Part shown: positions 45,893 through 54,966 of the stretch, one piece after another
Position numbering within the stretch: the stretch's first letter is position 1
Layout of the letters: each line of letters opens with the position of its first letter
Assembly (NCBI GenBank): GCA_036262515.1
Contig: DATAIT010000028.1
Location: 1-60,922, forward strand
DNA: 60,922 nt
From: Acidimicrobiales bacterium
Lineage (GTDB): Bacteria > Actinomycetota > Acidimicrobiia > Acidimicrobiales > GCA-2861595
Direction: 5' to 3'
Notes under the pieces: model-generated
What the model was told of the DNA's origin: nothing
Databases searched by the model: none
What the model saw: only the letters and a program-made list of their open reading frames with translations
Translations under genes and position numbers: made by a program

Positions 45893-48800
45893 ATGGTGAC
45901 GATTGGGAACGCCGGAGTGCGACGCCGGCTCGTGGTCGGGCTGCTGTCCGCAGGCATGGTGGCCGGAGCCGTCGTCGGCCCGGGGGCGGGCCCCGCGTCA
46001 GCCGAGATCTCCGCGGTGAGCGGGAGCGCGTTCGGCTATTCGGCCAACGTCGGGCTCTTCGGCGGCCCAGCCTCGAGGCAGGGTGCCGGCCAGGTGGTCT
46101 GCCCGCCAGCCCCCGATCCGCAACCGCAGGGGTGCCTGTCCGAGTCGGCCGCCGCCGCATCGGCCAGTCCCGCCGTGACGCTCCCGCCGGAAGGATCCTC
46201 CGATCTGGTGACGGCCGATGACGCAGACGGGGCGAAGGCCCAGTTCGGGCCGGCCGTGATCTTCGGCGGCATCTGGCCCGAGAACGGGGCCAGCGCCCCG
46301 CCGTCGGGACCGCTGACGGTCGGCACGGTCGGAACACCCTCGGGGGGATCGGTCACGAGCTCCGCCGAGGTTCGCCTCCTTGACACGCCGCGCGTCGTCC
46401 CGTGCGCCTCAGGAGTCTCCGGCCCATGTACCGCTCCCGGCGGCTTCGGCCCAGGGCCGCTGGTCGGCGAGCGCGCCGAGAGCACCTGCACCGCTGACGC
46501 CTCCGGTGTCAGCGGCTCCTCTACGTTCACCAACGGCATCCTCGAGCTGAAGTACGACAAGAACTCCCAGCTGCCGGTCGTCACCGAGGCGATCCCGGTC
46601 AACCCGCCGCCCAACTACACCCGGAGCGGCACGATCGACCACGTCGGGGACCGTTTCACGATCGTGCTGAACCAGCAGATCGTCGGTCCCGACTCGATCA
46701 CGGTGAACGCGGCGCACATGTACCTCCTCGGCGACAACGCCCGAGGCGACCTGGTCGTCGGCTCCTCCACGTGCAGCCTGTCATCGACCGTCCCCAACGC
46801 ATCGCCGGTGGCAGGCGACGACACGTACGGCATCTCGGAGGACGAGTCCCTCACCCTCTCGGCACCCGGGCTGCTGGCCAACGACGCGGATCCCGACGGG
46901 GAGATGTTGCGCGCCGGGTTCATCCCGCCGGTCGCCGGTCCGGGACCGGGCTTCACGTTCCCGAGCGACCCACCTCACGGCAGCGTCGCCGTCGATCCCG
47001 ACGGGTCGTTCGTCTACACCCCCGATGCGAACTTCGTCGGCACCGACGTGTTCGACTATCAGGCGTACGACGCTCGGGGCGCGGCCGACAGCGCGACCGT
47101 CACGGTGGCAGTGGCGCCGGTCGCCGACGCTCCGGTTGCCGGAGACGACTTCGAGCAGTCGGTCGAGAACGTCCCCCTCGCCGTGGCTGCCCCCGGCGTG
47201 CTCGGCAATGACACCGACGCCGACGGGGACTCCCTCACGGCTGGCGCAGCGAGCGATCCCCCCCACGGCAGCGTCGCATTGAACACCGACGGTTCGTACA
47301 CCTACACCCCGGACGCCAACTTCAACGGCACCGACACCTTCTCCTACACCGCCACCGATTCCACCGGTCGCAGCGACACCGCCCTGGTGAGCATCGTCAT
47401 CAACTTCGACGAGGCGTCGATCCTCAAGGACATCGACCCCGGCAAGTCGGGCAGCGAGCCCTCCGGCTTCGTCCACTTCGGGGACTCCGTCTACTTCTTC
47501 ACGGCGACGTTCTCCGACCCATCGCGGACCGGGCTGTGGAAGACCGACGGATCCAAACCGGGGACGACGCTCGTGAAGCCGCTCCGGGGGTCTGGATCCA
47601 TCACGGTGATGGGCGGCAGCATGTTCTTCCAGGCGGACGGAGGAACCGGTGACTTCGAGCTCTGGAAGAGCGACGGCACCGCGGCAGGAACAGTGCTCGT
47701 CAAGGACATCCATCCCGGCGAATCCGGATCCGACATCCGCAACGTCAAGCTCGTGGCGGACACGCTGTACTTCCAGGCCAACGACGGCAGCTCGGGCGCC
47801 GAGCTGTGGAAGAGCGACGGCACGGAGGCAGGAACCGTGCTCGTGAAGGACATCAACCCGGGCGCCGCCAGCAGCAACGCCAACGGCATGCAGGCGGCCG
47901 GGAGCACGGTGTACTTCCAGGCCACCACGTCCACCACCGGCACCGAGCTGTGGAAGACCGACGGCACCGAGGCTGGCACCGCCCTCGTGAAGGACATCAA
48001 CGCCGGTACGGCCACCAGCAACCCGACGCTGCTCCAGGCCATCGGGACAACGGTCTACTTCCAGGCCAGCAATGGCACGGGCGCCGGCTCGAACGGCATC
48101 GAGCTGTGGAGGAGCGACGGGACCGGTGCGGGCACCGTTCTCGTCAAGGACATCAGCCCGGGCACAGCGTCGTCCCGCCCCAACTTCCTCAAGGCGATCG
48201 GTTCCACGCTGTGGTTCTCGGCCAACGACGGCCTCGACGGAGCCGAGCTGTGGAAGAGTGACGGCACGGAGGAAGGGACCGTCGAGGTCAGGAACCTCAA
48301 CCCGGGCTTCAATGGCTCGAGCCCCAACCAGTTCACCGTCCTGGGCGATGCCGTGCTCTTCTCGGCCAGCGGCGGAACCGGGTCGGAGCTGTGGAAGACC
48401 GACGGCACCGAGGCCGGCACCGTGCAGGTCAAGGAGATCTACCCGGGCACCAACGGTTCGAGCCCCAGCGGCTTCGCGCTGTTCGGGGACGACCTGTACT
48501 TCTCGGCCAACGACGGCGTGCACGGGGCCGAGTTGTGGAAGACCGACGGCACCACCGAAGGCACGCTCATGGCAGAGGACCTTTTCCCGGGCGCCTCGGA
48601 CAAGTGGTCGTCGCCCGGCCAACTGACGCCCGCGCTGGGCACGATGTTCTTCTCCGCTCTCGGCAAAGGCGTTGGCAGGGAGCCTTGGCGGCTCACGCCG
48701 CCCCGCGAGCTCTCGGTCGCAGGGGTCTCGGTGAGCGAGGGCGACAGTGGCACACGCAATGCCGTGTTCACCGTCACGTTGCTGGTACCCAAGACATCGA

Positions 48801-49390
48801 CGGTGACGGTCGACTACTCGACCGCAGACGGCACGGCCGTCGCCGGCAGCGACTACACCGCCAAGTCGGGCACGCTGACGTTCACCCCGGGAATCACCAC
48901 GCTGTCCGTCAAGGTCCCCGTCACGGGCGACACCGCCGACGAGGTCGACGAGTCGTTCACCCTCGTTCTGGCGACGGCCAGCGGCGCTGCCATCGTCTAT
49001 GGCAACGCGGTGGGAACCATCGTCGACGACGACCCGAAAGCAGCGGGCCGCTACATCGCCATCGGCGATGCGTCCGTCTACGAAGGAGACTCCGGTGTCC
49101 GGACTGCCACGTTCACGGTGAGCTTGTCGAAGGCGGCGTCGTCGACCGTGAGCGTCAACTACACCGCAGTGGACGCGACTGCGACATCGCCTGGTGACTA
49201 TGTGGCCAGCGCCGGCAAGCTGACATTCGCGGCCGGCATCACCACGATGACCGTGAAGGTCACCGTGAACCCCGACAACGCCATCGAGGGCGATGAAGCA
49301 TTTGCGGTGAACCTCTCAACCGTGACGGGGCCGGCGGTCATTCTCGACGGTTCGGGGGTGGGCACCATTCTCGACGACGACGTCAGCTGA
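45893..49390 (+). CDS. large secreted protein with ELWKxDGT repeats and Calx-beta domains
   Basis: This is a 1165-aa exported protein. The signal peptide (GLLSAGMVAGAVVGPGAGPASA) is followed by GSAFGYSANVGLFGGP, homologous to the divergent gene. Two cadherin-like Ig domains come next (GLLANDADPDGE, GVLGNDTDADGD; both with the SFVYTPDANF-type strand). About eight repeats of ~45 residues then follow, each with ELWKSDGTEAGTVLVKDI-like sequence and YFQANDG strands, probably a beta-propeller. Two Calx-beta domains end it (VSEGDSGTRNAVFTVTL, VYEGDSGVRTATFTVSL), both closing with DDD. ATG 45893 follows GGGGGAG. A surface or matrix role with calcium binding is inferred. It overlaps the convergent PPOX gene by eight bases. 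Confidence 0.88.
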   Translation: MVTIGNAGVRRRLVVGLLSAGMVAGAVVGPGAGPASAEISAVSGSAFGYSANVGLFGGPASRQGAGQVVCPPAPDPQPQGCLSESAAAASASPAVTLPPEGSSDLVTADDADGAKAQFGPAVIFGGIWPENGASAPPSGPLTVGTVGTPSGGSVTSSAEVRLLDTPRVVPCASGVSGPCTAPGGFGPGPLVGERAESTCTADASGVSGSSTFTNGILELKYDKNSQLPVVTEAIPVNPPPNYTRSGTIDHVGDRFTIVLNQQIVGPDSITVNAAHMYLLGDNARGDLVVGSSTCSLSSTVPNASPVAGDDTYGISEDESLTLSAPGLLANDADPDGEMLRAGFIPPVAGPGPGFTFPSDPPHGSVAVDPDGSFVYTPDANFVGTDVFDYQAYDARGAADSATVTVAVAPVADAPVAGDDFEQSVENVPLAVAAPGVLGNDTDADGDSLTAGAASDPPHGSVALNTDGSYTYTPDANFNGTDTFSYTATDSTGRSDTALVSIVINFDEASILKDIDPGKSGSEPSGFVHFGDSVYFFTATFSDPSRTGLWKTDGSKPGTTLVKPLRGSGSITVMGGSMFFQADGGTGDFELWKSDGTAAGTVLVKDIHPGESGSDIRNVKLVADTLYFQANDGSSGAELWKSDGTEAGTVLVKDINPGAASSNANGMQAAGSTVYFQATTSTTGTELWKTDGTEAGTALVKDINAGTATSNPTLLQAIGTTVYFQASNGTGAGSNGIELWRSDGTGAGTVLVKDISPGTASSRPNFLKAIGSTLWFSANDGLDGAELWKSDGTEEGTVEVRNLNPGFNGSSPNQFTVLGDAVLFSASGGTGSELWKTDGTEAGTVQVKEIYPGTNGSSPSGFALFGDDLYFSANDGVHGAELWKTDGTTEGTLMAEDLFPGASDKWSSPGQLTPALGTMFFSALGKGVGREPWRLTPPRELSVAGVSVSEGDSGTRNAVFTVTLLVPKTSTVTVDYSTADGTAVAGSDYTAKSGTLTFTPGITTLSVKVPVTGDTADEVDESFTLVLATASGAAIVYGNAVGTIVDDDPKAAGRYIAIGDASVYEGDSGVRTATFTVSLSKAASSTVSVNYTAVDATATSPGDYVASAGKLTFAAGITTMTVKVTVNPDNAIEGDEAFAVNLSTVTGPAVILDGSGVGTILDDDVS

Positions 49391-49889
49391 GATGGGGGGA
49401 CCGACGGCCGGTGATGATGTCGGTGGACACCACCACGAAGCGGTCGTCGCCCCACTCGGTCCACCGGGGGATGTGAAGGCGGCCGAGGGCGGCGAGCTCG
49501 TCCGGGTCGTCCGTTTGGCGAGCGGTGCCCGTGACGGTGACGCTCCAGCCCTCGCCCGTGAGCGAGTCGACCCGGTCCGCCTCGAAGGCCACGACGGCGT
49601 CGCGAGTGGCCGCCTCCAGGCGGGTGCCCACCCCGGTGCGGAACACGATCGACTGGTCCACCAGCCGGAAGTTGACCGGGGTGATCGCGGGGAGCGCCCC
49701 GATCGTGATCCCCACACGGCCGAGGGTGGTTGTGGCAAGGAGGCGGAGGCACTCGGCTCGAGTGAGCACGAGGAGCCCGCTGCGGTCCCGTTCGACCACG
49801 ACCGCAGCGCCGATGGTGGCGACGCCGTCGTCGGTGGTGGCCAGGGCGGCGGGTGCCGCTTCTGGGACAGCCGTGAGTCTCGGGGTCAT
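49383..49889 (-). CDS. pyridoxamine 5'-phosphate oxidase-like flavoprotein
   Basis: This is a 168-aa split-barrel flavin-binding protein. Typical segments are LTRAECLRLLATTTLGRVGITIGALPAITPVNFRLVDQSIVFRTGVGTRL and AFEADRVDSLTGEGWSVTVTGTAR. It is a relative of PPOX/F420-type oxidoreductases, with an N-terminal ~30-residue extension. ATG 49889 overlaps the stop of the upstream universal stress gene as ATGA. USP and PPOX-like pairs recur in hypoxia/dormancy regulons of actinobacteria, which is context rather than proof. Confidence 0.85.
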   Translation of the reverse strand: MTPRLTAVPEAAPAALATTDDGVATIGAAVVVERDRSGLLVLTRAECLRLLATTTLGRVGITIGALPAITPVNFRLVDQSIVFRTGVGTRLEAATRDAVVAFEADRVDSLTGEGWSVTVTGTARQTDDPDELAALGRLHIPRWTEWGDDRFVVVSTDIITGRRSPHLS

Positions 49890-50762
49890 GGCCGGGTCAG
49901 CCGTGGTGCAGCGGGACGACGAGGACCGGGCACCGGGCTGTGGCGCAGGATGGACGTCGTACGGCTCCCGAGGACGGCCCGAGTGAGCCCGGTGCGGGCA
50001 TGGGTGGTCACCGCCACCAGGCCACACGGCGTCGTCTCCAGCTCGGTGGCGATCCCCTCGGCAGGACCGATAGGGTCGAACACGACGTGTCCTGACACCT
50101 CGATGTCGAGCCCGCGCCAGGTGTGCGCCAGCCCGTCCACGTAGGCACGGGGATCCCCGTTCGGTCCCAGGCCACGATACGGCTCCCGGCGGTCCAGACC
50201 GGCCAGAGCGGGCTCGGCCACGGTGACGATGCGGAGCGGCACGCCGAGGGCCGTCGCCCACCGGGCGGCCACCGGGACGATCTGGGCGGACACGGATGAG
50301 CCGTCGACGCACGCGAACACGGGGCCGTCGGCGAGGTGGCGTGGCGGCTCGAGGGCGGAGGCCGACGAGCAGCACCGGGTCGACCGCCTCGCCCAGCAGC
50401 GCCGTGGTGAAGGACCCGAGGGCGGCCTCGCCCAGCCGGCCCCTCGCGTGTGAGGCCATGCAGATGAGCGGAAGAGGCTGCTGGCGGGCGGCGGCCAGGA
50501 TGCCGCCGGGCACGTCCCAGTCGACCCACGTGTCGACGGTGGCGGTCCTGCCGGCGGCGAGCTCGGCCACCCGCGCCGCCATGGCGTCCGCTTCGGACTG
50601 CTCGATGCCGACGGTGACGACGTGCAGCCCGGCACCGAAGTGCCGTGCGACCTCGGCGGCGGGGCCGAGAGCGGCCTCGGAGGTAGCTGACCTGCTCAGC
50701 GGTACCACGACCATCGAGATGGCCAGGCCGAGTGTGATGTCGGAGCGCTGGGTGGTGGGCAT
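49886..50762 (-). pseudogene. tandem-domain universal stress protein, frameshifted
   Basis: The first frame starts at ATG 50762 behind AAGGAGGAG (MPTTQRSDITLG). It encodes a UspA domain ending GRLGEAALGSFTTALLGEAVDPVLLVG. The second domain (HLADGPVFACVDGSSVSAQIVPVAARW, then GLVAVTTHARTGLTRAVLGSRTTSILRHSP) is in another frame. The switch falls at 50354-50360, where one extra base (or two missing) breaks a ~290-residue two-domain protein. Both halves keep the USP G-x9-G(S/T) nucleotide motif. The second half still overlaps the next gene as ATGA, so decay is recent, or this is a sequence error. Confidence 0.8.
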
Positions 50763-50917
50763 GGTGCTCCTCCTTTTCGGATGTCCCCAGCCTGGACGGC
50801 AGGGGTGGCGGGGGCGAGGGCCGATGGTCCGCTCCGGAGGGGACGTTCGGCACTGCTCCGCCCGACCGCCGGGGCCCCACACTTGGCGGCGACGACGTTC
50901 GCGAAGGGAATACGACC

Positions 50918-51352
50918 ATGACGAATGCGGTGGAGGGACCGTCCCTGGTGGCCATGTCGCACGAGCAGTGCGTGGATTTGCTGAAGGCGCACACGGTGGG
51001 GCGAATCGCGGTGGCCGCACCCGGGGCGTCGCCCCTGGTCGTTCCCGTGAACTACCTCGTCGACGGGGAGGTGGTCGTATTCCGGTCGGGAAGGGGCTCC
51101 AAGCTCCGCTCGCTGCGGGGCACGCCCGTGAGCTTCCAGATCGATCAGATCGACCCGCTCCAGCACACGGGATGGAGCGTCCTCGTGCGCGGGCGGGCCT
51201 ACGAGGCGACCCGCTGGGAGACCGATCACCTCCAGCTCGAGCCGTGGGCGCCGGGCGACAAGGGGCATTGGGTGCGCATCGTCCCCGACTCGATCTCCGG
51301 GCAAAGGCTGACCCGTGACGACCGGTTCGTCGACCTCGGCGGGTACCTCTGA
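50918..51352 (+). CDS. pyridoxamine 5'-phosphate oxidase family protein
   Basis: This is a 144-aa split-barrel protein: LVAMSHEQCVDLLKAHTVGRIAVAAPGASPLVVPVNYLVDGEVVVFRSGRGSKLRSL, then ISFQIDQ-like VSFQIDQIDPLQHTGWSVLVRGRAYEAT. It is paralogous to the product of the gene ending at 49383. ATG 50918 follows AAGGGA. It is divergent from the universal stress gene across 155 bases. That gap contains GGGCCGATGGTCC (50818-50830), a loose match to DosR-type palindromes. Confidence 0.85.
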   Translation: MTNAVEGPSLVAMSHEQCVDLLKAHTVGRIAVAAPGASPLVVPVNYLVDGEVVVFRSGRGSKLRSLRGTPVSFQIDQIDPLQHTGWSVLVRGRAYEATRWETDHLQLEPWAPGDKGHWVRIVPDSISGQRLTRDDRFVDLGGYL

Positions 51353-51529
51353 GCTCAGGATGCGGCCCCTGAGGAGGGACATCCGGAGTCCGGACGCCTA
51401 CCGTTCGCAAGCGAATCTCCGCCGTGTTGTCCCCGGCGTCTCACACTTGGGGCGAGGTGGCCGATTGGATAGGGGAAGGTTGCCGGGGCCGGAGACGGGC
51501 TCCGGAGTCTACGGATCCGGGAGACGCCG

Positions 51530-53146
51530 ATGACAACCGTGGAAGCGATTGATCGGAGCGATTCCGACCGCTTCCGCGTGCCTCTCGAGTCGGCCCCGGA
51601 CGCCATGGTGGTCGTCGACGACGCGGGCGTCATCGTCGAGGTCAACGCCCAGGTGGAGCGCCTGTTCGGCTACAGCCGCAACGAGCTCGTGGGACAGGCG
51701 GTCGAGATGCTCATCCCCGAGCGCTTCCGGGGCGTCCACCCCGGCCACCGGGCCGACTACATGGTCGACCCGCACGCCCGGCCCATGGGCGCCGGGCTGG
51801 ACATGTACGGCCGCCGGAAGGACGGCGGCGAGTTCCCGGTGGAGGTCTCCCTCAGCACGCTCGAGACCGAGCACGGCGTGTTCGTGTCGAGCGCGATACG
51901 GGACATCACCGACCGGCGCCGGTCGGAGCAGATGTTCCGAGGCCTCCTCGAATCCGCCCCGGACGCCATGGTCATCGTCAACGCCGATGGCACGATCGTC
52001 CTGGTCAACGCCCAGGTCGAGCGGCTGTTCGGGTACCCCCGTGAGGAGCTGCTCGGGCAGAAGGTCGACATCCTCGTCCCGGACCGGTTCCAGGCCAGCC
52101 ACCCGGGTCACCGGGCCAAGTACGGCGTCGACCCGCACACCCGGCCGATGGGAGCGGGCCTGGAGCTGTACGGGCGGCGCAAGGACGGCACCGAGTTCCC
52201 CGTGGAGATCTCGCTCAGCCCGCTCGAGACCGAGGACGGGATCCTTGTGTCGAGCGCCATCCGGGACATCACGGCCCGCCGGCAGTCCGAGCAGGACGCC
52301 TCCCACTTCCGGGCGGTGGTGGAGTCGTCCCACGACGCCATCATCGGCAAGGACCTCGAGGGCATCGTCACCAGCTGGAACTCGGGCGCCGAGCGGCTGT
52401 ACGGATACTTCTCCGCCGAGATGGTCGGCCGCTCGATATCGACGCTGGTCCCGCCTGGGCACGACGACGAGCTCGCCGACGTCCTCCGGCGGGTGCGGCT
52501 CGGAGAGCGGATCGACGACTACGAGACGGTGCGGGCCTGCAAGGACGGCACCCAGGTCGACGTGTCGCTGACCGTGTCGCCGATCCGGGACCGGGACGGC
52601 ACCGTCATCGGGGCGTCAACCATCGCCCGGGACATCAGCGCCCGGCTGCGGTACCAAGGGCAGCTGCGATTCCTCGCCGAGCACGACCCGCTCACCGGCG
52701 CGTGGAACCGGCGCCGGTTCGAGCGCGAGGTCAGCGAGCAGATCGGCCGCGCCCGCCGCTACGGCGAGCACGCCGCCGTCCTCACCATCGATGTCAACCG
52801 GTTCAAGCACATCAACGACACCTACGGGCACCGCGTGGGCGACAAGGCGCTCAAGTCCATCGCTGCGACGTTGAAGCGACGGCTGCGGGACACCGACGTC
52901 GTGGCCCGCGTCGGCGGCGACGAGTTCGCCGTCCTGCTGCCCTACGCCAACGAGGAGCAGGGTCTGGCCATGGCCGCCGACCTGCGCCGGGTGATCGGCG
53001 AGTGCACGGTGGACGCCGGCGACGCCGTCGTCCGCCTCTCGGCCAGCATCGGTGTGGTCCACGTCGACCAGCACACGACCAGCGAGGAGGCCGTTCTCAA
53101 CGAGGCCGACCGGGCCATGTACCGCGAGAAGGCCAAGCGGGGGTAG
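51530..53146 (+). CDS. PAS-PAS-PAS-GGDEF diguanylate cyclase
   Basis: This is a 538-aa soluble signalling protein. Three PAS domains occur at about residues 15-130, 135-255 and 260-375. The first two are near duplicates ([11 protein letters not shown] and [19 protein letters not shown] in both). The GGDEF domain starts at [14 protein letters not shown]. Its active motif is [14 protein letters not shown], and the RDTD five residues before GGDEF is an intact inhibitory I-site. It should make cyclic di-GMP in response to a redox, oxygen or light-type signal bound by PAS. ATG 51530 follows GGAGACGCCG. There is no membrane segment and no EAL domain. Confidence 0.92.
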   Translation: MTTVEAIDRSDSDRFRVPLESAPDAMVVVDDAGVIVEVNAQVERLFGYSRNELVGQAVEMLIPERFRGVHPGHRADYMVDPHARPMGAGLDMYGRRKDGGEFPVEVSLSTLETEHGVFVSSAIRDITDRRRSEQMFRGLLESAPDAMVIVNADGTIVLVNAQVERLFGYPREELLGQKVDILVPDRFQASHPGHRAKYGVDPHTRPMGAGLELYGRRKDGTEFPVEISLSPLETEDGILVSSAIRDITARRQSEQDASHFRAVVESSHDAIIGKDLEGIVTSWNSGAERLYGYFSAEMVGRSISTLVPPGHDDELADVLRRVRLGERIDDYETVRACKDGTQVDVSLTVSPIRDRDGTVIGASTIARDISARLRYQGQLRFLAEHDPLTGAWNRRRFEREVSEQIGRARRYGEHAAVLTIDVNRFKHINDTYGHRVGDKALKSIAATLKRRLRDTDVVARVGGDEFAVLLPYANEEQGLAMAADLRRVIGECTVDAGDAVVRLSASIGVVHVDQHTTSEEAVLNEADRAMYREKAKRG

Positions 53147-53161
53147 GGGCTCGGTCTCGCC

Positions 53162-54838
53162 TCAGCGCCGCCTGTCGTGGCGAGCCGCGACCCGCCGGTC
53201 GGAGCGCACGATCGACACCATGAGGGCCAGACCGCCACCGGCGGCCGCCAGGAAGCACACGATGGCCACGGCCGGATAGCCGAGCAGTTTGGTCGACGTC
53301 TCGACGCGCATCAGCATCGCCGCGCCGACGATGAGCGCGGCCAGCACCAACCCCATGGTGAGGCGGTTGGCCAGCTTCTGGAAGCCGCGCATCAGCTCCG
53401 CCTCGTCGATGGCCTGCACCTTGAGCTCGAAGGTGCCCTCGGCCATGGCGTCCATGACCTTGTTGACCCGCCCCGGGAGCTGCTCGACGAAATCGCGGGC
53501 TTCGAGCAGGGCGGCGAAGGCGCTGGCGGGCGACGTTCGCATCTCGCTCTGCATCACGTCGCTGGCCCGGGACTCGATGGCCTCGATCGGCTCGAACGAC
53601 GGGTCGAGCGTGCGGGCCACCTGATCGAGGTTGAGCAGGGCCTTGCCGAGCATCGACAGCTCGGGCGGCAGCCGCAGGCCGTTGTCGCCCGAGATGGTCA
53701 TCAGCTCCATGACCACCGAACCGGCGTCCATCTGATCGAGGGACTGGCCCTGGCTGCGCTCCACCAGCTCGGCGGCCCGCAGGCAGAAGCCGTCGTGGTC
53801 GAACCCCTCCAGCGGCCGGCCCATGGCCACGGCCGCCTCGGCCACCCCTCTGCCGTTCCCGTCGCTCAGGGCGAGGAGCAGCTTCACCAACAGCTCGCGC
53901 ATCGACCTCGGGACGCGGGCCACCATGCCGACGTCGACGAGCGCCAGCCGGCTGTCAGGAGTGAGCAGCACGTTGCCCGGATGGGGGTCGGCATGGAAGA
54001 AGCCCTCGACGAGGATCTGGTCCAGGTAGGCGTGGAACAGCTGCTCGGCCAGGATGGAGCCGTCGAGCTCGAGGCGGGCCAGCGGGCCGAGGTCGGTGAC
54101 CTTGCGCCCGGGGACGTACTGCATGGTGAGGACGGTCTGCGTCGTGTAGTCGGCGATGGGGTCGGGGACGACGAGACGGTCGTAGGGACGCAGGATGCGG
54201 CCGAGGGTCGTGAGGTTGGCCGCTTCCCGGCGGTAGTCCAGCTCGCCGCTCAACGACCGCCGGAACTGGCGGAGAAGCTCGGTGAATCCGTAGCGCCGCC
54301 CGGCCTCGAAATGCCGGTCGGCGAACTCCGCCAGCTCGGCCAGGCCTTCCATGTCCGCCGCCACCCGCTCCCTGACCCCGGGGCGCTGGACCTTGACCAC
54401 CACCTCCCGCCCGTCCCGCATCCGGGCTCTGTGGACCTGGCCGAGCGACGCCGACGCCAACGGTTCGGCATCGAAGAAGTCGAAGCCCTTGGAGATGCGG
54501 AATCCCAGCTCGCTCTCCACGATGCGCTCGACGTCCGCGAAGCCGAACGGTGCCACCGAGTCCTGCAGCCGGGTCAGTGCCTGGGCGTACGCAGGCGGGA
54601 TGAGGTCGGCGCGCGTGGACAGCAGCTGACCGAGCTTGATGTAGGTCGGGCCGAGGGCCTCCAGGTCCGCTGCCAGCTCCTCCGCCTTGGGCGGGACGGG
54701 CGGTTCGGCAGCTCGCTCGTCGTCCAGCAGCTCGTCGAGGCCGGCCTGGCGGACGAGATCCGACCGTCCGTACTTGACCAGGAGACGGACGACGTCCCGG
54801 TACCGGCTGACGCGTTGGGGTCGAAGTGAGAGAGCCAC
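53162..54838 (-). CDS. ABC1/AarF (UbiB-like) atypical kinase
   Basis: This is a 558-aa UbiB-family protein. The KxGQ motif is LGPTYIKLGQLLSTRADLIP, the Ala-rich loop is ASASLGQVHRARM, the ATP Lys is in VVVKVQRPGV, the catalytic loop is EGFFHADPHPGNVLL and the metal motif is ALVDVGMVAR. Two C-terminal helices (TMGLVLAALIVGAAMLM, YPAVAIVCFLAAAGGGLALMV) anchor it in the membrane. UbiB proteins support quinone or lipid metabolism. GTG 54838 starts at VALSLRPQRVSRYRDVV, where homology to the family begins; the frame extends to GTG 54925 without a clear ribosome site at either. Confidence 0.9.
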   Translation of the reverse strand: MALSLRPQRVSRYRDVVRLLVKYGRSDLVRQAGLDELLDDERAAEPPVPPKAEELAADLEALGPTYIKLGQLLSTRADLIPPAYAQALTRLQDSVAPFGFADVERIVESELGFRISKGFDFFDAEPLASASLGQVHRARMRDGREVVVKVQRPGVRERVAADMEGLAELAEFADRHFEAGRRYGFTELLRQFRRSLSGELDYRREAANLTTLGRILRPYDRLVVPDPIADYTTQTVLTMQYVPGRKVTDLGPLARLELDGSILAEQLFHAYLDQILVEGFFHADPHPGNVLLTPDSRLALVDVGMVARVPRSMRELLVKLLLALSDGNGRGVAEAAVAMGRPLEGFDHDGFCLRAAELVERSQGQSLDQMDAGSVVMELMTISGDNGLRLPPELSMLGKALLNLDQVARTLDPSFEPIEAIESRASDVMQSEMRTSPASAFAALLEARDFVEQLPGRVNKVMDAMAEGTFELKVQAIDEAELMRGFQKLANRLTMGLVLAALIVGAAMLMRVETSTKLLGYPAVAIVCFLAAAGGGLALMVSIVRSDRRVAARHDRRR

Positions 54839-54966
54839 CGCAGGGGCTGTACCCGACCCGTCGGGTGTCAACCGCCGACTTCCAAGCGTGACCGGAGTGT
54901 CGGGACTGCGGGGCGCGCGGAGCACGGGCGGGGGCGCCGGCTCGTCGCGGGCGCAACAATCGTCGC

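Noticed and set aside
43245-48622. Opposite-strand frames of 703 and 613 residues over the Calx-beta genes
   Set aside because: Repetitive shadows of the real repeats, without signal peptides or domains.
49383-51410. A single 675-residue minus-strand protein
   Set aside because: The frame strings together the PPOX gene, part of the stress gene and non-coding sequence; ribosome sites at 49889 and 50762 show separate genes.
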